The notes under the pieces were generated by a model that made no database searches, was not told the DNA's origin, and saw only the letters and a program-made list of their open reading frames with translations. The position numbers were made by a program, and so were the translations under genes. DNA of 47,758 nucleotides from Geminicoccus sp035556675 (GTDB taxonomy: Bacteria > Pseudomonadota > Alphaproteobacteria > Geminicoccales > Geminicoccaceae): contig NZ_DATMFZ010000105.1 in assembly GCF_035556675.1 (NCBI RefSeq), positions 1 to 47,758 of the forward strand, read 5' to 3'. This document shows positions 11,011 to 20,827 of the stretch, in pieces (within the stretch, counting starts at the first letter, position 1; every line of letters begins with the position of its first letter).

Positions 11011-11018
11011 GAGGACCG

Positions 11019-12464
11019 ATGAGCCGCAAGCGCATGCTCGGCCACAAGATTCGGCGGCTGCGTCGCGAGCGCGGGCTGACCCAGGCGCAGCTCGCCCAGC
11101 AGCTCGCCATCTCCACCAGCTATCTGAACCTGATCGAGAGCAACCAGCGCGCGGTCACCGTCGAGATCCTGCTCAAGGTCGGCGCAGTGTTCGACGTCGA
11201 CCTCGCCAGCTTTGCCGAGGACGAGGCCGAGCGCCTGGTGAGCGGCCTCACCGAGGTGTTCGGCGACCCGCTGTTCAGCCAGTCCGGCCGGCCGGGGGGC
11301 GCGCTCGCACGTCAGGACCTGCTCGATCTCGCCAGCGAGGCGCCGGCTGCCGCGGAGGCGGTGATCACTCTCTACCGCTCGTTCGCCGAGGCGCGCGAAA
11401 CCCTGCGCCTCCTGGGCGAGCAGGAGGCCGTGCCCGATGCGCCGCTCCGGACCAGCTCGCCGTTCGACCAGATCAATGACTGGGTGCAGGGCCGCGAGCA
11501 TCATTTCCCGGAGCTGGAGGCCGCCGCCGAGGAGATCTGGCAGGTGGGCGAGATCGAGGACGGCGACACGCTGGCCGGGCTGGTCCGCTATCTCGAGCAG
11601 GAGCTGGCCCTCAAGGTGCGGGTGATGCCGGTCGACGTGATGGGCACGGTGCGGCGCCGCCACGACCGGCACAGCCGCCGGATCCTCCTGTCCGAGATGC
11701 TGCCGATCCCGAGCCGGACCTTCCAGCTGGCGGTCCAGGTGGCGCTGCTGCGCTACCGCCCGCTGCTCGACGAGATGGTGGCGCGGACCGGCCTGTCCGG
11801 CCCGGACACGGCCAGGCTCGGCCGGATCGTCTTCGCCAACTACCTGGCCGGTGCGGTGATGATGCCCTACGAGCGCTTCTGGCGCTCGGCCACCGCGCTT
11901 CGCTACGACATCGAGCTGCTGCAGAGCCGGTTCGGCGCCAGCTTCGAGCAGGTGGCGATCCGGCTCACCACCCTGCACCGCCCGGGTGCCAAGGGCATCC
12001 CGTTCATCCTGATCCGCGGCGACAAGGCCGGCAACGTGTCCAAGCGGCTGGGCGGCGCCCATACCGCGTTCGCCCGCCAGGGCGGTGCCTGCCCGCGCTG
12101 GAACCTGTACGACGCCTTCCGCGCCCCCGGGCGTATCCTGGTCCAGGTCTCGGAGATGCCGGACGGCATGCGCTGGTTCAGCGTGGCCCGACTGATCAAC
12201 AAGCCGGGCGTGGGCTACCGCACGCCCGGCAAGAGCTTCGCCCTGGCCCTTGCCTGCGACGTCGCCCATGCCGCGGGCATCGTCTATGCGGACGGGATCA
12301 ACTTCCGCTCCGATGACACCGCCGTGCCGATCGGGCTGCACTGCCGCCTGTGCGAGCGGCTGGACTGCGACCAGCGTGCCTTCCCGCCGCTCAACCACCG
12401 CATCGTGGTCGACGAGAATCTGCGCGGTCCCAACAACTACCTGTTCGAGCCCCGCCCGTCCTGA
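11019..12464 (+). CDS. ScfR/RamB-type short-chain acyl-CoA responsive regulator
   Basis: 481 residues. An XRE helix-turn-helix occupies residues 8-62 (LTQAQLAQQLAISTSYLNLIE). An IrrE/ImmA-like middle domain (about 160-300) lacks an obvious HExxH. The DUF2083 C-terminal domain has the CRLCERLDC cysteine cluster and RAFPPLNHRIVVDE near the end. This is the layout of ScfR-family regulators (RamB, PccR, MccR), which sense short-chain acyl-CoA and control acetate or propionate assimilation. Placement directly opposite aceA, with shared TTGTAA sites, suggests it controls the glyoxylate bypass and itself. Whether it activates or represses cannot be read from sequence. Length matches the family. Confidence 0.88.
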   Translation: MSRKRMLGHKIRRLRRERGLTQAQLAQQLAISTSYLNLIESNQRAVTVEILLKVGAVFDVDLASFAEDEAERLVSGLTEVFGDPLFSQSGRPGGALARQDLLDLASEAPAAAEAVITLYRSFAEARETLRLLGEQEAVPDAPLRTSSPFDQINDWVQGREHHFPELEAAAEEIWQVGEIEDGDTLAGLVRYLEQELALKVRVMPVDVMGTVRRRHDRHSRRILLSEMLPIPSRTFQLAVQVALLRYRPLLDEMVARTGLSGPDTARLGRIVFANYLAGAVMMPYERFWRSATALRYDIELLQSRFGASFEQVAIRLTTLHRPGAKGIPFILIRGDKAGNVSKRLGGAHTAFARQGGACPRWNLYDAFRAPGRILVQVSEMPDGMRWFSVARLINKPGVGYRTPGKSFALALACDVAHAAGIVYADGINFRSDDTAVPIGLHCRLCERLDCDQRAFPPLNHRIVVDENLRGPNNYLFEPRPS

Positions 12465-12529
12465 TCGGGAACCCTGCCCCGGCCGGGCAACTAGGTGAAA
12501 GCACCACCAAACTCGGGGGAATGGAACGC

Positions 12530-12958
12530 ATGAGCACCACCAGCGGATCGGCAGTCTGGCAGGGCGGCCTGAAGGACGGCAAGGGCGCCATCTCGACCAA
12601 GAGCGGCGCGCTCGAGAACTACCCGTACGGCTTCGCCAGCCGCTTCGAGGGCAAGCCCGGCACCAATCCCGAGGAGCTGATCGGTGCGGCCCATGCCGGC
12701 TGCTTCACCATGGCCCTGTCGTTGATCCTGGGCGAAGCCGGCTTCAAGGCCGACGAGATGTCCACCCGTGCGGACGTGACCCTGGACAAGCAGGACGACG
12801 GCTTTGCGATCACGGCCGTCCACCTGACCCTGAAGGCGAAGATCCCGGGCATCGACCAGGCGAAGTTCCAGGAGCTCACCGACAAGGCCAAGGCCGGCTG
12901 CCCGGTCTCCAAGGTGCTGAACGCGAAGATCAGCCTGGATGCGTCACTGGCCGGATAG
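12530..12958 (+). CDS. OsmC-family peroxiredoxin
   Basis: 142 residues. The OsmC/Ohr fold has reactive Cys58 in AHAGCFTMALS and resolving Cys124 in KAGCPVSK, with Arg38 and Glu48 at the expected places. Such enzymes reduce organic hydroperoxides using thiol or lipoyl donors. The spacing GTNPEELIGAAHAGC fits the OsmC branch more than Ohr. The ATG at 12530 is chosen because GGGGGA ends 9 bases before it; an in-frame ATG at 12521 would sit on top of that site. It follows the ScfR gene by 65 bases and faces the M2 peptidase end to end, with only 15 bases between. Confidence 0.9.
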   Translation: MSTTSGSAVWQGGLKDGKGAISTKSGALENYPYGFASRFEGKPGTNPEELIGAAHAGCFTMALSLILGEAGFKADEMSTRADVTLDKQDDGFAITAVHLTLKAKIPGIDQAKFQELTDKAKAGCPVSKVLNAKISLDASLAG

Positions 12959-12973
12959 CCGCCCGGCGCAGGG

Positions 12974-14785
12974 CTACCAGCCGCACTGGCGATCGCGGTT
13001 CTGCTCGTCGAGCCAGGTTTTCAGCGGGGCGAAATAGGCGAGCAGCGCCGTGGCATCCAGGCGGTCCGTGCCGGTGAACGCCTGGAGGACCTCCGGCCAG
13101 GGGCGGCTGGCGCCCATCGCCAGCATCGCCTGGAGGCGCTGGCCCACCTGCTTGTCGTCGTAGATCGAGCAGCGGTGCAGCGGCCCCTCGAAGCCGGCCT
13201 GCGCACAGGCGGCCTGGTGCAGCTGGTACTGGAGGATGCGGGCCAGGAAGTAGCGCATGTAGGGCACGTTGCCGGGGATGTGGTACTTCGCCCCCGGATC
13301 GAACGCGTCCGGCCGGCGTGCGACCGGCGCCTTAATTCCCTGAAAGTCCTCCCGGAGCTTCCACCAGGCCGCGTTGTACTCGGCAGGTTCCACTTCTCCG
13401 CTGAACACCTGCCAGCGCCAATGGTCGACCAGCAACCCGAACGGCAGGAAGGCCACCCCGTCCAGCGCCTGCCTCAGCAGCAGGCCCGTGTCCCGCGATG
13501 CGTCCGGCGCCTGATCCAGCAGGCCGATCTTCACGAGATATTCAGGGGTGATCGACAAGGCGATCGTGTCGCCGATCGCCTCGTGGAAGCCGTCATTGGC
13601 GCCGTCGCGGAACAGGAGCGGCTGGTCCTTGTAGGCGCGGAAGTAGAAATTGTGCCCGAGCTCGTGGTGGGCCGTGCGGAAGTCCTCCTCGTTGATCTTG
13701 ACGCACATCTTGATGCGCAGGTCTTCCTGGTCGTCGAGGTCCCAGGCACTGGCGTGGCAGACCACCTCGCGGTCCTCCGGCTTGGTCAGGAGCGACCTTT
13801 GCCAGAACGTCTCCGGCAGGGGCGTGAAGCCCAGGCTGGTGAAGAACCCCTCCGCCGTCCGGACGATGGCTTTGGCATCGAACTCGCGCGCCTCCAGGAT
13901 CTCGGTCAGGTCATAGCCTTGGCCGGCGCCCTCGGGTGCTACCAGATCGTAGATGTTGCCCCATTCCTGCGCCCACATGTTGCCGAGCAGGTGGGCGGGA
14001 ATCGGCCCGGTCGGCGGCACCACGTCCGTACCGTAGGCCTCGCCGAGCTTCGCCCGCACGTGGCAGTGCAGCGCCTGGTAGAGCGGCTTGACCTCGTTCC
14101 AGAGCCGGTCGGTCTCCGCCACGAAGTCGGCGGGCGGCATGTCGTAGCGGGACTGCCAGAAGCTGCCGACGTCGGCGAAGCCCAGGTCGCGGGCTCCCTC
14201 GTTGGCGATCGCCACCATGCGGGCATACTTGTCCTTCATAGGTGGTGCGATGCCGTGCCAGCCGGTCCATGCGTCGAGCAGCGCCGCCTCGTCGCGCGAG
14301 GTGCGCATCAGCTCCGACAGCTCTTCCAGGTCCCGGCACTTGCCGTCTTCGCAGTACTCGCCCTGGCCATACATGCTGTCCAGCTCGGTGGTGAGCCTGG
14401 CCAGCTCCGCCGACTTGGCCGGGTCATCGGGCGGCGGCACGTCGATCTGGCGCTTCAGCAGCTCGAGCTTGCGCGCGAGCTCGTCCGGCAGGTCCATTCC
14501 GTCATAGGACTTGGCGCGCCCGAGCAGGTCCACGATCAGGTTGTTGTAGTTCTCGGTGGCATTGGCCGCGAGCAGGTCGGTGTCGAAGGTGATGAAGTTC
14601 TGCTTCACCCAGAGCGTCCGGTTCAGATGCTCACGCGCCTGGGCGAGCTGAGCCTCCGCTTCGTCCACGAAGGTCTGGGCCGCGGCAACGCCGGGAGCCG
14701 CCCCCTCGTCATTGCCCGCCGCCGATCCAGCGCATGGATGCAGGGCTGCCAGCGCCACCAGACCAAGCAGCAGGTTGCGGCTCAT
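12974..14785 (-). CDS. Secreted M2-family peptidyl-dipeptidase (ACE-like)
   Basis: 603 residues, about one catalytic domain of angiotensin-converting enzyme. A signal peptide covers residues 1-23 (hydrophobic run LLLGLVALAALHPCAGSA; its cysteine lacks a strong lipobox, so Sec cleavage is likelier than lipoprotein). The zinc site HELGH is at 374-378 with third ligand Glu402 in HEAIGD. WAQEWGNIYD and VVCHASAWD are further family stretches. M2 enzymes remove C-terminal dipeptides from peptides. The bacterial role is mostly nutritional or unknown. It probably acts in the periplasm. It is divergent from the coxD gene across 221 bases and shows no functional link to either neighbour. Confidence 0.93.
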   Translation of the reverse strand: MSRNLLLGLVALAALHPCAGSAAGNDEGAAPGVAAAQTFVDEAEAQLAQAREHLNRTLWVKQNFITFDTDLLAANATENYNNLIVDLLGRAKSYDGMDLPDELARKLELLKRQIDVPPPDDPAKSAELARLTTELDSMYGQGEYCEDGKCRDLEELSELMRTSRDEAALLDAWTGWHGIAPPMKDKYARMVAIANEGARDLGFADVGSFWQSRYDMPPADFVAETDRLWNEVKPLYQALHCHVRAKLGEAYGTDVVPPTGPIPAHLLGNMWAQEWGNIYDLVAPEGAGQGYDLTEILEAREFDAKAIVRTAEGFFTSLGFTPLPETFWQRSLLTKPEDREVVCHASAWDLDDQEDLRIKMCVKINEEDFRTAHHELGHNFYFRAYKDQPLLFRDGANDGFHEAIGDTIALSITPEYLVKIGLLDQAPDASRDTGLLLRQALDGVAFLPFGLLVDHWRWQVFSGEVEPAEYNAAWWKLREDFQGIKAPVARRPDAFDPGAKYHIPGNVPYMRYFLARILQYQLHQAACAQAGFEGPLHRCSIYDDKQVGQRLQAMLAMGASRPWPEVLQAFTGTDRLDATALLAYFAPLKTWLDEQNRDRQCGW

Positions 14786-15006
14786 CGGATCGCTCCCAGA
14801 CCGGACCCATGGGAAGGTATCTGCCAGGGGCCGACAGTGCGCCCATGCGGCCTGTCCGTCAAAGGACCCGCAGCGCCGGCCTCTCGCATGCCGGCAGGCT
14901 TGTCCCGACCGCTGCCGGTCGCCAACTGAATACCGGCTGGCGGCAGGCCATGATTCCTCTATCCTGCCAAGGCAGCCACCTTTGCTCTACCGTCCACGAG
15001 AATCTG

Positions 15007-15927
<921 letters not shown>

Positions 15928-15944
15928 GCCGGGACGACCACGGC

Positions 15945-17237
15945 ATGGAGAAGTCCGAAGCGCCGGCGCGCGCCCGCGCCCCGGTCGAGGTGTTCGAGAC
16001 GACCGGCACGCCCGGCCGCCTGGCCCTCAACATCATGCATTTCGCCCGCACCCTGCGCGCCGCCGGCATGCCGGTGGGACCAGGTCATGTGCTGCGCGCG
16101 ATGGAGGCGGTGCGCACCGTCGGTATCGGCCGGCGCGACGACTTCTACTGGGCGCTGTTCTCCGTGTTCGTGGCGCGAAGGGAGCACAAGGAGCTGTTCG
16201 ACCAGGCCTTCCACATCTTCTGGAAGGACCCGCGCCTGCTCGAGCGGCTGATGCAGATGCTGCTGCCGCAGATCCGCCCCGACGAGAACTTCAAGCAGAC
16301 CGACCAGCCGAACCGGCGCCTGGCCGAGGCCCTGGCCCCGCAGCGCCTGCCCGGCCAGGGCGAGGACGAGGGCGAGCTCGCCGAGGAAGAGATCGAGCTC
16401 GACATGTCGCTGACCTGGTCGGACAAGGAGCTCCTCCAGAAGAAGGACTTCGAGCAGATGTCCGCGGACGAGCTGGAGGAGGCCAAGCGCGAGATCGCGC
16501 GGCTCCGCCTGCCGATCGTGGACGTGCCGACCCGCCGCTTCCGGGCCGACGCGCTGGGCTCCCGGGTCGACATGCGCAAGACCCTGCGCAACTCGCTGCG
16601 CGGCGGGGGCGCCGCCATCGACCTCGCCCGCAAGGAGCGGGTGCGCCGCCATCCGCCGCTCGTGGTCATGTGCGACATCTCCGGCAGCATGGCACGCTAC
16701 TCGCGCATGCTGCTCCTGTTCATGCACGCGATCACCAACGACCGCGACCGCGTCCACAGCTTCCTGTTCGGCACGCGGCTGACCAACGTCACCCGGGCGC
16801 TGCGCGCGCGCGACGTGGACGTGGCGCTCGACAAGATCGGCAAGCTGGTCGACGACTGGGAAGGTGGCACCCGGATCGGCCATACGCTCGCGGAGTTCAA
16901 CCGGCGCTGGTCGCGCCGGGTGCTGGGCCAGGGTGCCATGGTGCTGCTGATCACCGACGGCCTGGACCGTGATGCCGGGGACGGGCTGGAGGAGGAGATG
17001 GAGCGGCTGCACAAGTCCTGCCGCCGCCTGATCTGGCTGAACCCCTTGTTGCGCTATGACGGCTACGAACCCATCTCGAAGGGTGCCCAGGCGATGATCC
17101 GGCACGTGGACGAGCTGCGCTCGGTGCACAGCCTGTCCAGCCTGAAGCAGCTCACCCAGGTCCTGTCCCAGGAGGGGCAGCGCCGGCCGGAGAGCGTCGA
17201 CAGCTGGGTGAAACGCGCCCGCAAGGAGGCGGCATGA
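15945..17237 (+). CDS. coxE: VWA-domain protein, CoxE-like
   Basis: 430 residues. The N-terminal helical region matches CoxE (FARTLRAAGMPVGPGHVLRAMEAV, residues about 28-55; RDDFYWALFSVFVARREH). The C-terminal von Willebrand A domain has the MIDAS motif D244-I-S-G-S248 and later DGLDRD. CoxE works with the MoxR ATPase CoxD in maturing the hydroxylase. An acidic Glu-rich stretch (residues 140-190) links the two halves. Start at ATG 15945. The stop overlaps the next ATG as ATGA at 17234-17237, so the XdhC genes are coupled to it. Confidence 0.9.
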   Translation: MEKSEAPARARAPVEVFETTGTPGRLALNIMHFARTLRAAGMPVGPGHVLRAMEAVRTVGIGRRDDFYWALFSVFVARREHKELFDQAFHIFWKDPRLLERLMQMLLPQIRPDENFKQTDQPNRRLAEALAPQRLPGQGEDEGELAEEEIELDMSLTWSDKELLQKKDFEQMSADELEEAKREIARLRLPIVDVPTRRFRADALGSRVDMRKTLRNSLRGGGAAIDLARKERVRRHPPLVVMCDISGSMARYSRMLLLFMHAITNDRDRVHSFLFGTRLTNVTRALRARDVDVALDKIGKLVDDWEGGTRIGHTLAEFNRRWSRRVLGQGAMVLLITDGLDRDAGDGLEEEMERLHKSCRRLIWLNPLLRYDGYEPISKGAQAMIRHVDELRSVHSLSSLKQLTQVLSQEGQRRPESVDSWVKRARKEAA

Positions 17238-17554
17238 TCGCCGACGAGAATCTCTTGGAGCTGGCCCGCGACTGGAAGCAGGCCGGCAGGAAGGTGGCGC
17301 TGGCCACCGTGGTCAGCACCTGGGGCAGCTCGCCCCGCCCGGCCGGCAGCCAGCTGGTCGTGGACGAGACCGGGGCGATGATGGGCTCGGTCTCGGGCGG
17401 CTGCATCGAGGGTGCGGTGGTGCGCGAGGCGAAGGACGTCATGGACGGGGCCCCACCGAAGCTGCTCGAGTTCGGCGTGACCAACGAGCAGGCCTGGGAA
17501 GTCGGTCTGGCCTGCGGCGGCAAGGTCCAGGTCTGGGTCGAGGCGGTGGAATGA
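17234..17554 (+). CDS. XdhC/CoxI N-terminal-domain protein
   Basis: 106 residues comprising only the XdhC_CoxI domain (ATVVSTWGSSPRPAGSQLVVD and GSVSGGCIEGAVV). In full-length XdhC this domain is followed by a Rossmann domain in the same chain; here that half is the next gene. XdhC binds molybdenum cofactor, promotes its sulfuration by a cysteine desulfurase and hands it to the large subunit. ATGA overlaps on both sides (with coxE and with the next gene) imply tight co-translation. The clean starts and stops show this is a stable split and not a sequencing frameshift. Confidence 0.88.
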   Translation: MIADENLLELARDWKQAGRKVALATVVSTWGSSPRPAGSQLVVDETGAMMGSVSGGCIEGAVVREAKDVMDGAPPKLLEFGVTNEQAWEVGLACGGKVQVWVEAVE

Positions 17555-18249
17555 AGCTCGCCCTGCTGGACGCGCTGGAGGCTGCGCGCAAGGCCAAGCG
17601 CCAGGTCTGCCTGGTCCGCCTCCTGGACCAGGGCGGCACCGAGGCGCTGGTGGTCGATGGCCGGCAGACCGAAGGTGCGCCCTTGCCCGAGGACGCGCTG
17701 GAGGCGGCGCGCGCCGCCCTGCGCGAGGACCGCTCCAAGACCGCTGAGACCAGCGCCGGCAAGGCGTTTCTCCAGGTGTTCAACCCGCCCTTGCGCATGA
17801 TCATCGTGGGGGCCGTCCACATCACCCAGTCGCTGGCGCCGATGGCGGAGCTGGCCGGCTACGAGGTGACGGTGGTCGACCCGCGCCGCGCGTTCGCCAC
17901 CGACCAGCGCTTCCCGAACACGCGCGTCACCCAGGACTGGCCCGACGAGGCGCTGGAGCAGCTGGCGCCCGACCGGCGCACCGCGGTGATCGCCCTGGTC
18001 CACGATCCGAAGCTGGACGATCCGGCGCTGGACGTGGCGCTGAAGAGCGACGCCTTCTACATCGCAGCCCTGGGCTCCAAGAAGAACGCCGCCGCCCGGC
18101 AGGAACGCCTGCAGGCGCTGGGCCACGACCCGGCGACCACCGCGCGGATCCGCGGCCCGGCGGGCCTGCCGATCGGTGCCGTGAGTCCGGCGGAGATCGC
18201 GATCTCCGTGCTGGCGGAATGCACCCAGGCGCTGCGGCAGGGCAGCTGA
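17551..18249 (+). CDS. XdhC Rossmann-domain protein
   Basis: 232 residues comprising the C-terminal half of an XdhC/CoxF-type protein. A helical lead of about 85 residues is followed by the Rossmann fold with MIIVGAVHITQSLAPMAELAGYEVTVVDPRRAFA and the XdhC_C stretch FYIAALGSKKNAAARQERL. The PAGLPIGAVSPAEIAISVLAE end is typical of the family. Its start overlaps the stop of the N-terminal partner (ATGA at 17551-17554). Together the pair supplies one XdhC function: holding molybdenum cofactor and protecting it during sulfuration and insertion. Confidence 0.87.
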   Translation: MKLALLDALEAARKAKRQVCLVRLLDQGGTEALVVDGRQTEGAPLPEDALEAARAALREDRSKTAETSAGKAFLQVFNPPLRMIIVGAVHITQSLAPMAELAGYEVTVVDPRRAFATDQRFPNTRVTQDWPDEALEQLAPDRRTAVIALVHDPKLDDPALDVALKSDAFYIAALGSKKNAAARQERLQALGHDPATTARIRGPAGLPIGAVSPAEIAISVLAECTQALRQGS

Positions 18250-18382
18250 CCGGCGAGCCGTTGCGGGTCGATGCGGGATCGCGCGGCCTTCTGCGGCTCG
18301 TTTCACTTTATTGCCACACTAGAATCGAGCGCAAAGCCTGGGTATGTCGGGCGCAGCGCCGCCGCAGGCAGGGGAAAAAGGC

Positions 18383-20707
18383 ATGGCTAAATTCGGCTTC
18401 GGACAGTCGGTCAAGCGCGTGGAGGATGCGCGCCTGGTCAAGGGCGAAGGGCGCTACACCGTCGACGTCAGCGTGCCGGGCCAGGCAGTGGGCTTCGTCC
18501 TGCGCTCGCCGGTCGCTCATGCGACCATCACCTCCATCGACACGTCGGCCGCCGAGGCGGCTCCGGGCGTGCTCTGCGTGGTGACGGGCAAGGAGCTGGC
18601 CGCCGCGGACGCCAACAACCTGCCCTGCCTGGTCCCGCTCAAGAACCATGACGGCACCGACCGGACCGATCCCGGCCGGCAGATCCTGGCGGTGAACAAG
18701 GTCCGCCATGTCGGCGACCACGTGGCCTTCGTCGTCGCGGAGACCATGGAGCAGGCCAAGGATGCGGCCGACCTGATCACGGTCGACTACGACACCCATC
18801 CGGCCGTGGCGGACATGCTGAAGGCGATCGAGCCCGGCGCGCCCCTGGTGCACGACAGCACCAGCTCGAACCTGTGCTTCGACTGGGTGCACGGCGATGC
18901 CGGCGCCACCGACCAGGCCTTCGCCTCGGCCGCGAAGACCGTGAAGATCGACCTGATCAACAACAAGGTCGTCGCGAACTCCATGGAGCCGCGGGCCTGC
19001 GTCGCCGAGTGGGATGCCGCCGAAGGCAAGCTCACCATGCATGCCGGCACCCAGGGCGGCTGGATGTTCCAGGACATGCTGGCCGAGCAGGTCCTCAAGC
19101 TGCCCAAGGACAAGGTCCGGGTGATCACGCCGGACGTCGGCGGCGGCTTCGGCATGAAGGCGTTCTTCTATCCCGAGTACGCCATGGCGGCCTGGGCGGC
19201 GCGCAAGACCGGGCGCCCGGTGGCCTGGACCGCCGAGCGGACCGAGGGCTTCCTGTCCGACGTGATGGGCCGCGACCACATCACCACGGCCGAGCTCGCC
19301 TTCGACGCAAACAACAAGATCCTGGCGCTGCGCGTCATGGTCCATGCCGGCATGGGCGCGTATCTGTCGATGTTCGCGCCGTTCATCCCGACCTATGCGG
19401 CGCTCAAGGTCCTGCCCGGCGTCTACGACATCAAGACGCTGACCTACCGGGTGAAGGGCATCTTCACCCACACCACCCCGGTCGACGCCTATCGTGGCGC
19501 CGGCCGTCCGGAATCGATCTACTGCATCGAGCGCCTGATGGACGCTGCCGCGCGCGAGCTCGGGGTCGACCCGATCGAGCTGCGCAAGCAGAACTACATC
19601 AAGCCGGAGCAGATGCCCTACACGACCCCGGCCGGCGAGACCTACGACACCGGCGAGTTCGCCAAGGTCACCGACCTGGCGCTCGCCAAGCACGGCTATG
19701 AGAGCTTCGCCAGCCGCAAGGCGCAGAGCGAGGCCAAGGGCCTGCTGCGCGGCATCGGGCTCGCCTATTACATCGAATCGACGATGGGCAATCCCGAGGA
19801 AGCGGCGGCGATCAAGTTCGTCGACGACGGCACGGTCGAGGTCTGGGTCGGCACCCAGACCAACGGCCAGGGCCACGAGACCGCCTATGCCCAGGTCTTC
19901 GCCGACGCGCTCGGCATCGACATGGACAAGATCCGGGTCAAGCAGGGCGACACCGACGTGGTGAAGTTCGGCGGCGGCACCGGCGGCTCGCGCTCGCTGA
20001 CCGCCCAGGGTGTGGCCATCCGTGCCGGTGCCCGCGAGGTCATCCGCAAGGGCATCGAGGCCGCGGCCCAGCAGTTCGAGACGGCCGCCGCCGACATCGC
20101 CTACGAGGACGGCGTCTTCAAGGTGAAGGGCACCGACAAGCAGGTCGACGTCTTCACCCTGGCCCGGACCGTGAAGGCCCAGCCCGGCAGCATCGACGGC
20201 CTGAACGCCGACGTGAAGATCAAGCTGGACGCCTGGACCTTCCCGAACGGCTGCCACATCGCCGAGGTCGAGGTCGACCCGGACACCGGCGTCACCAAGG
20301 TCGACCGCTACACGGTGGTCGACGATTTCGGCAAGGTGCTGAACCCGATGCTGGTGGCGGGCCAGGTCCATGGCGGCGTGGCCCAGGGCATCGGCCAGGC
20401 GCTCTACGAGCAGGTCGTCTATGACGACACCGCGCAGCTGATCTCCGGCTCGTTCATGGACTACACCATGCCGCGCGCCGACAACCTGCCGAGCTTCGAC
20501 ACCGACACCTACGAGGTTCTGTGCAAGAACAACGAGATGGGCGTGAAGGGCTGCGGTGAGGCCGGTTCGGTCGGTGCCTGCGGGGCGGTGATGAACGCGC
20601 TGCTGGATGCGCTGCGGCCGCTGGGTGTCGACCGGGTCGACATGCCGGCCACGCCGGAAAAGGTGTGGCAGTACATCCAGGCCGCACAGGTCGCCAAGGC
20701 CGCCTGA
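18383..20707 (+). CDS. Second form II CODH-like large subunit, orphan
   Basis: 774 residues of the CoxL superfamily with loop A369-Y-R-G-A-G-R375 and base Glu726 in KGCGEAG, so again form II. GGGFGMK and GQGHETAY occur at the cofactor contacts. It parallels the first CoxL (788 residues) over its whole length but differs widely, for instance ESTMGNPEEAAAIKF where the first has EACGIAPSAVIGSLG. No small [2Fe-2S] or FAD subunit gene lies next to it. It may borrow CoxS and CoxM from the first set, which would give a second substrate range. Start ATG 18383 follows GGGGAAAAAG; an upstream ATG at 18344 adds 13 non-conserved residues. A hairpin follows it. Confidence 0.92.
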   Translation: MAKFGFGQSVKRVEDARLVKGEGRYTVDVSVPGQAVGFVLRSPVAHATITSIDTSAAEAAPGVLCVVTGKELAAADANNLPCLVPLKNHDGTDRTDPGRQILAVNKVRHVGDHVAFVVAETMEQAKDAADLITVDYDTHPAVADMLKAIEPGAPLVHDSTSSNLCFDWVHGDAGATDQAFASAAKTVKIDLINNKVVANSMEPRACVAEWDAAEGKLTMHAGTQGGWMFQDMLAEQVLKLPKDKVRVITPDVGGGFGMKAFFYPEYAMAAWAARKTGRPVAWTAERTEGFLSDVMGRDHITTAELAFDANNKILALRVMVHAGMGAYLSMFAPFIPTYAALKVLPGVYDIKTLTYRVKGIFTHTTPVDAYRGAGRPESIYCIERLMDAAARELGVDPIELRKQNYIKPEQMPYTTPAGETYDTGEFAKVTDLALAKHGYESFASRKAQSEAKGLLRGIGLAYYIESTMGNPEEAAAIKFVDDGTVEVWVGTQTNGQGHETAYAQVFADALGIDMDKIRVKQGDTDVVKFGGGTGGSRSLTAQGVAIRAGAREVIRKGIEAAAQQFETAAADIAYEDGVFKVKGTDKQVDVFTLARTVKAQPGSIDGLNADVKIKLDAWTFPNGCHIAEVEVDPDTGVTKVDRYTVVDDFGKVLNPMLVAGQVHGGVAQGIGQALYEQVVYDDTAQLISGSFMDYTMPRADNLPSFDTDTYEVLCKNNEMGVKGCGEAGSVGACGAVMNALLDALRPLGVDRVDMPATPEKVWQYIQAAQVAKAA

Positions 20708-20745
20708 GCCGGATCCGGCTCTAGCGCCAAGGCACGGAACTCGAC

Positions 20746-20773
20746 GGGGCGGGATCGGCGACGGTCCCGCCCC
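20746..20773 (+). terminator. Probable terminator hairpin after second coxL
   Basis: Perfect 9-bp arms GGGGCGGGA (20746-20754) and TCCCGCCCC (20765-20773), loop of 10 bases, placed 38 bases after the stop. No T-run follows, so termination may be partial or Rho-assisted. Confidence 0.55.
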
Positions 20774-20802
20774 TCGTGATTCCTGGACCGGATCGCTATA
20801 TC
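20774..20802 (+). promoter_or_regulatory. Candidate promoter for the MocA fusion-sufS-sufU unit
   Basis: TCGTGA (20774-20779), a 17-base spacer and TATATC (20797-20802) resemble a sigma-70 type promoter directly behind the hairpin, 25 bases upstream of the start codon. If real, the cofactor genes can be made independently of coxL. Judged by eye only. Confidence 0.35.
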
Positions 20803-20827
20803 TGACGGGAAACGACGGACGGTAGCG

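Noticed and set aside
18301..18325. TTTCAC...TAGAAT as promoter of the second coxL
   Set aside because: The spacer is only 13 bases, and no better -35 element at 16-18 bases was found.
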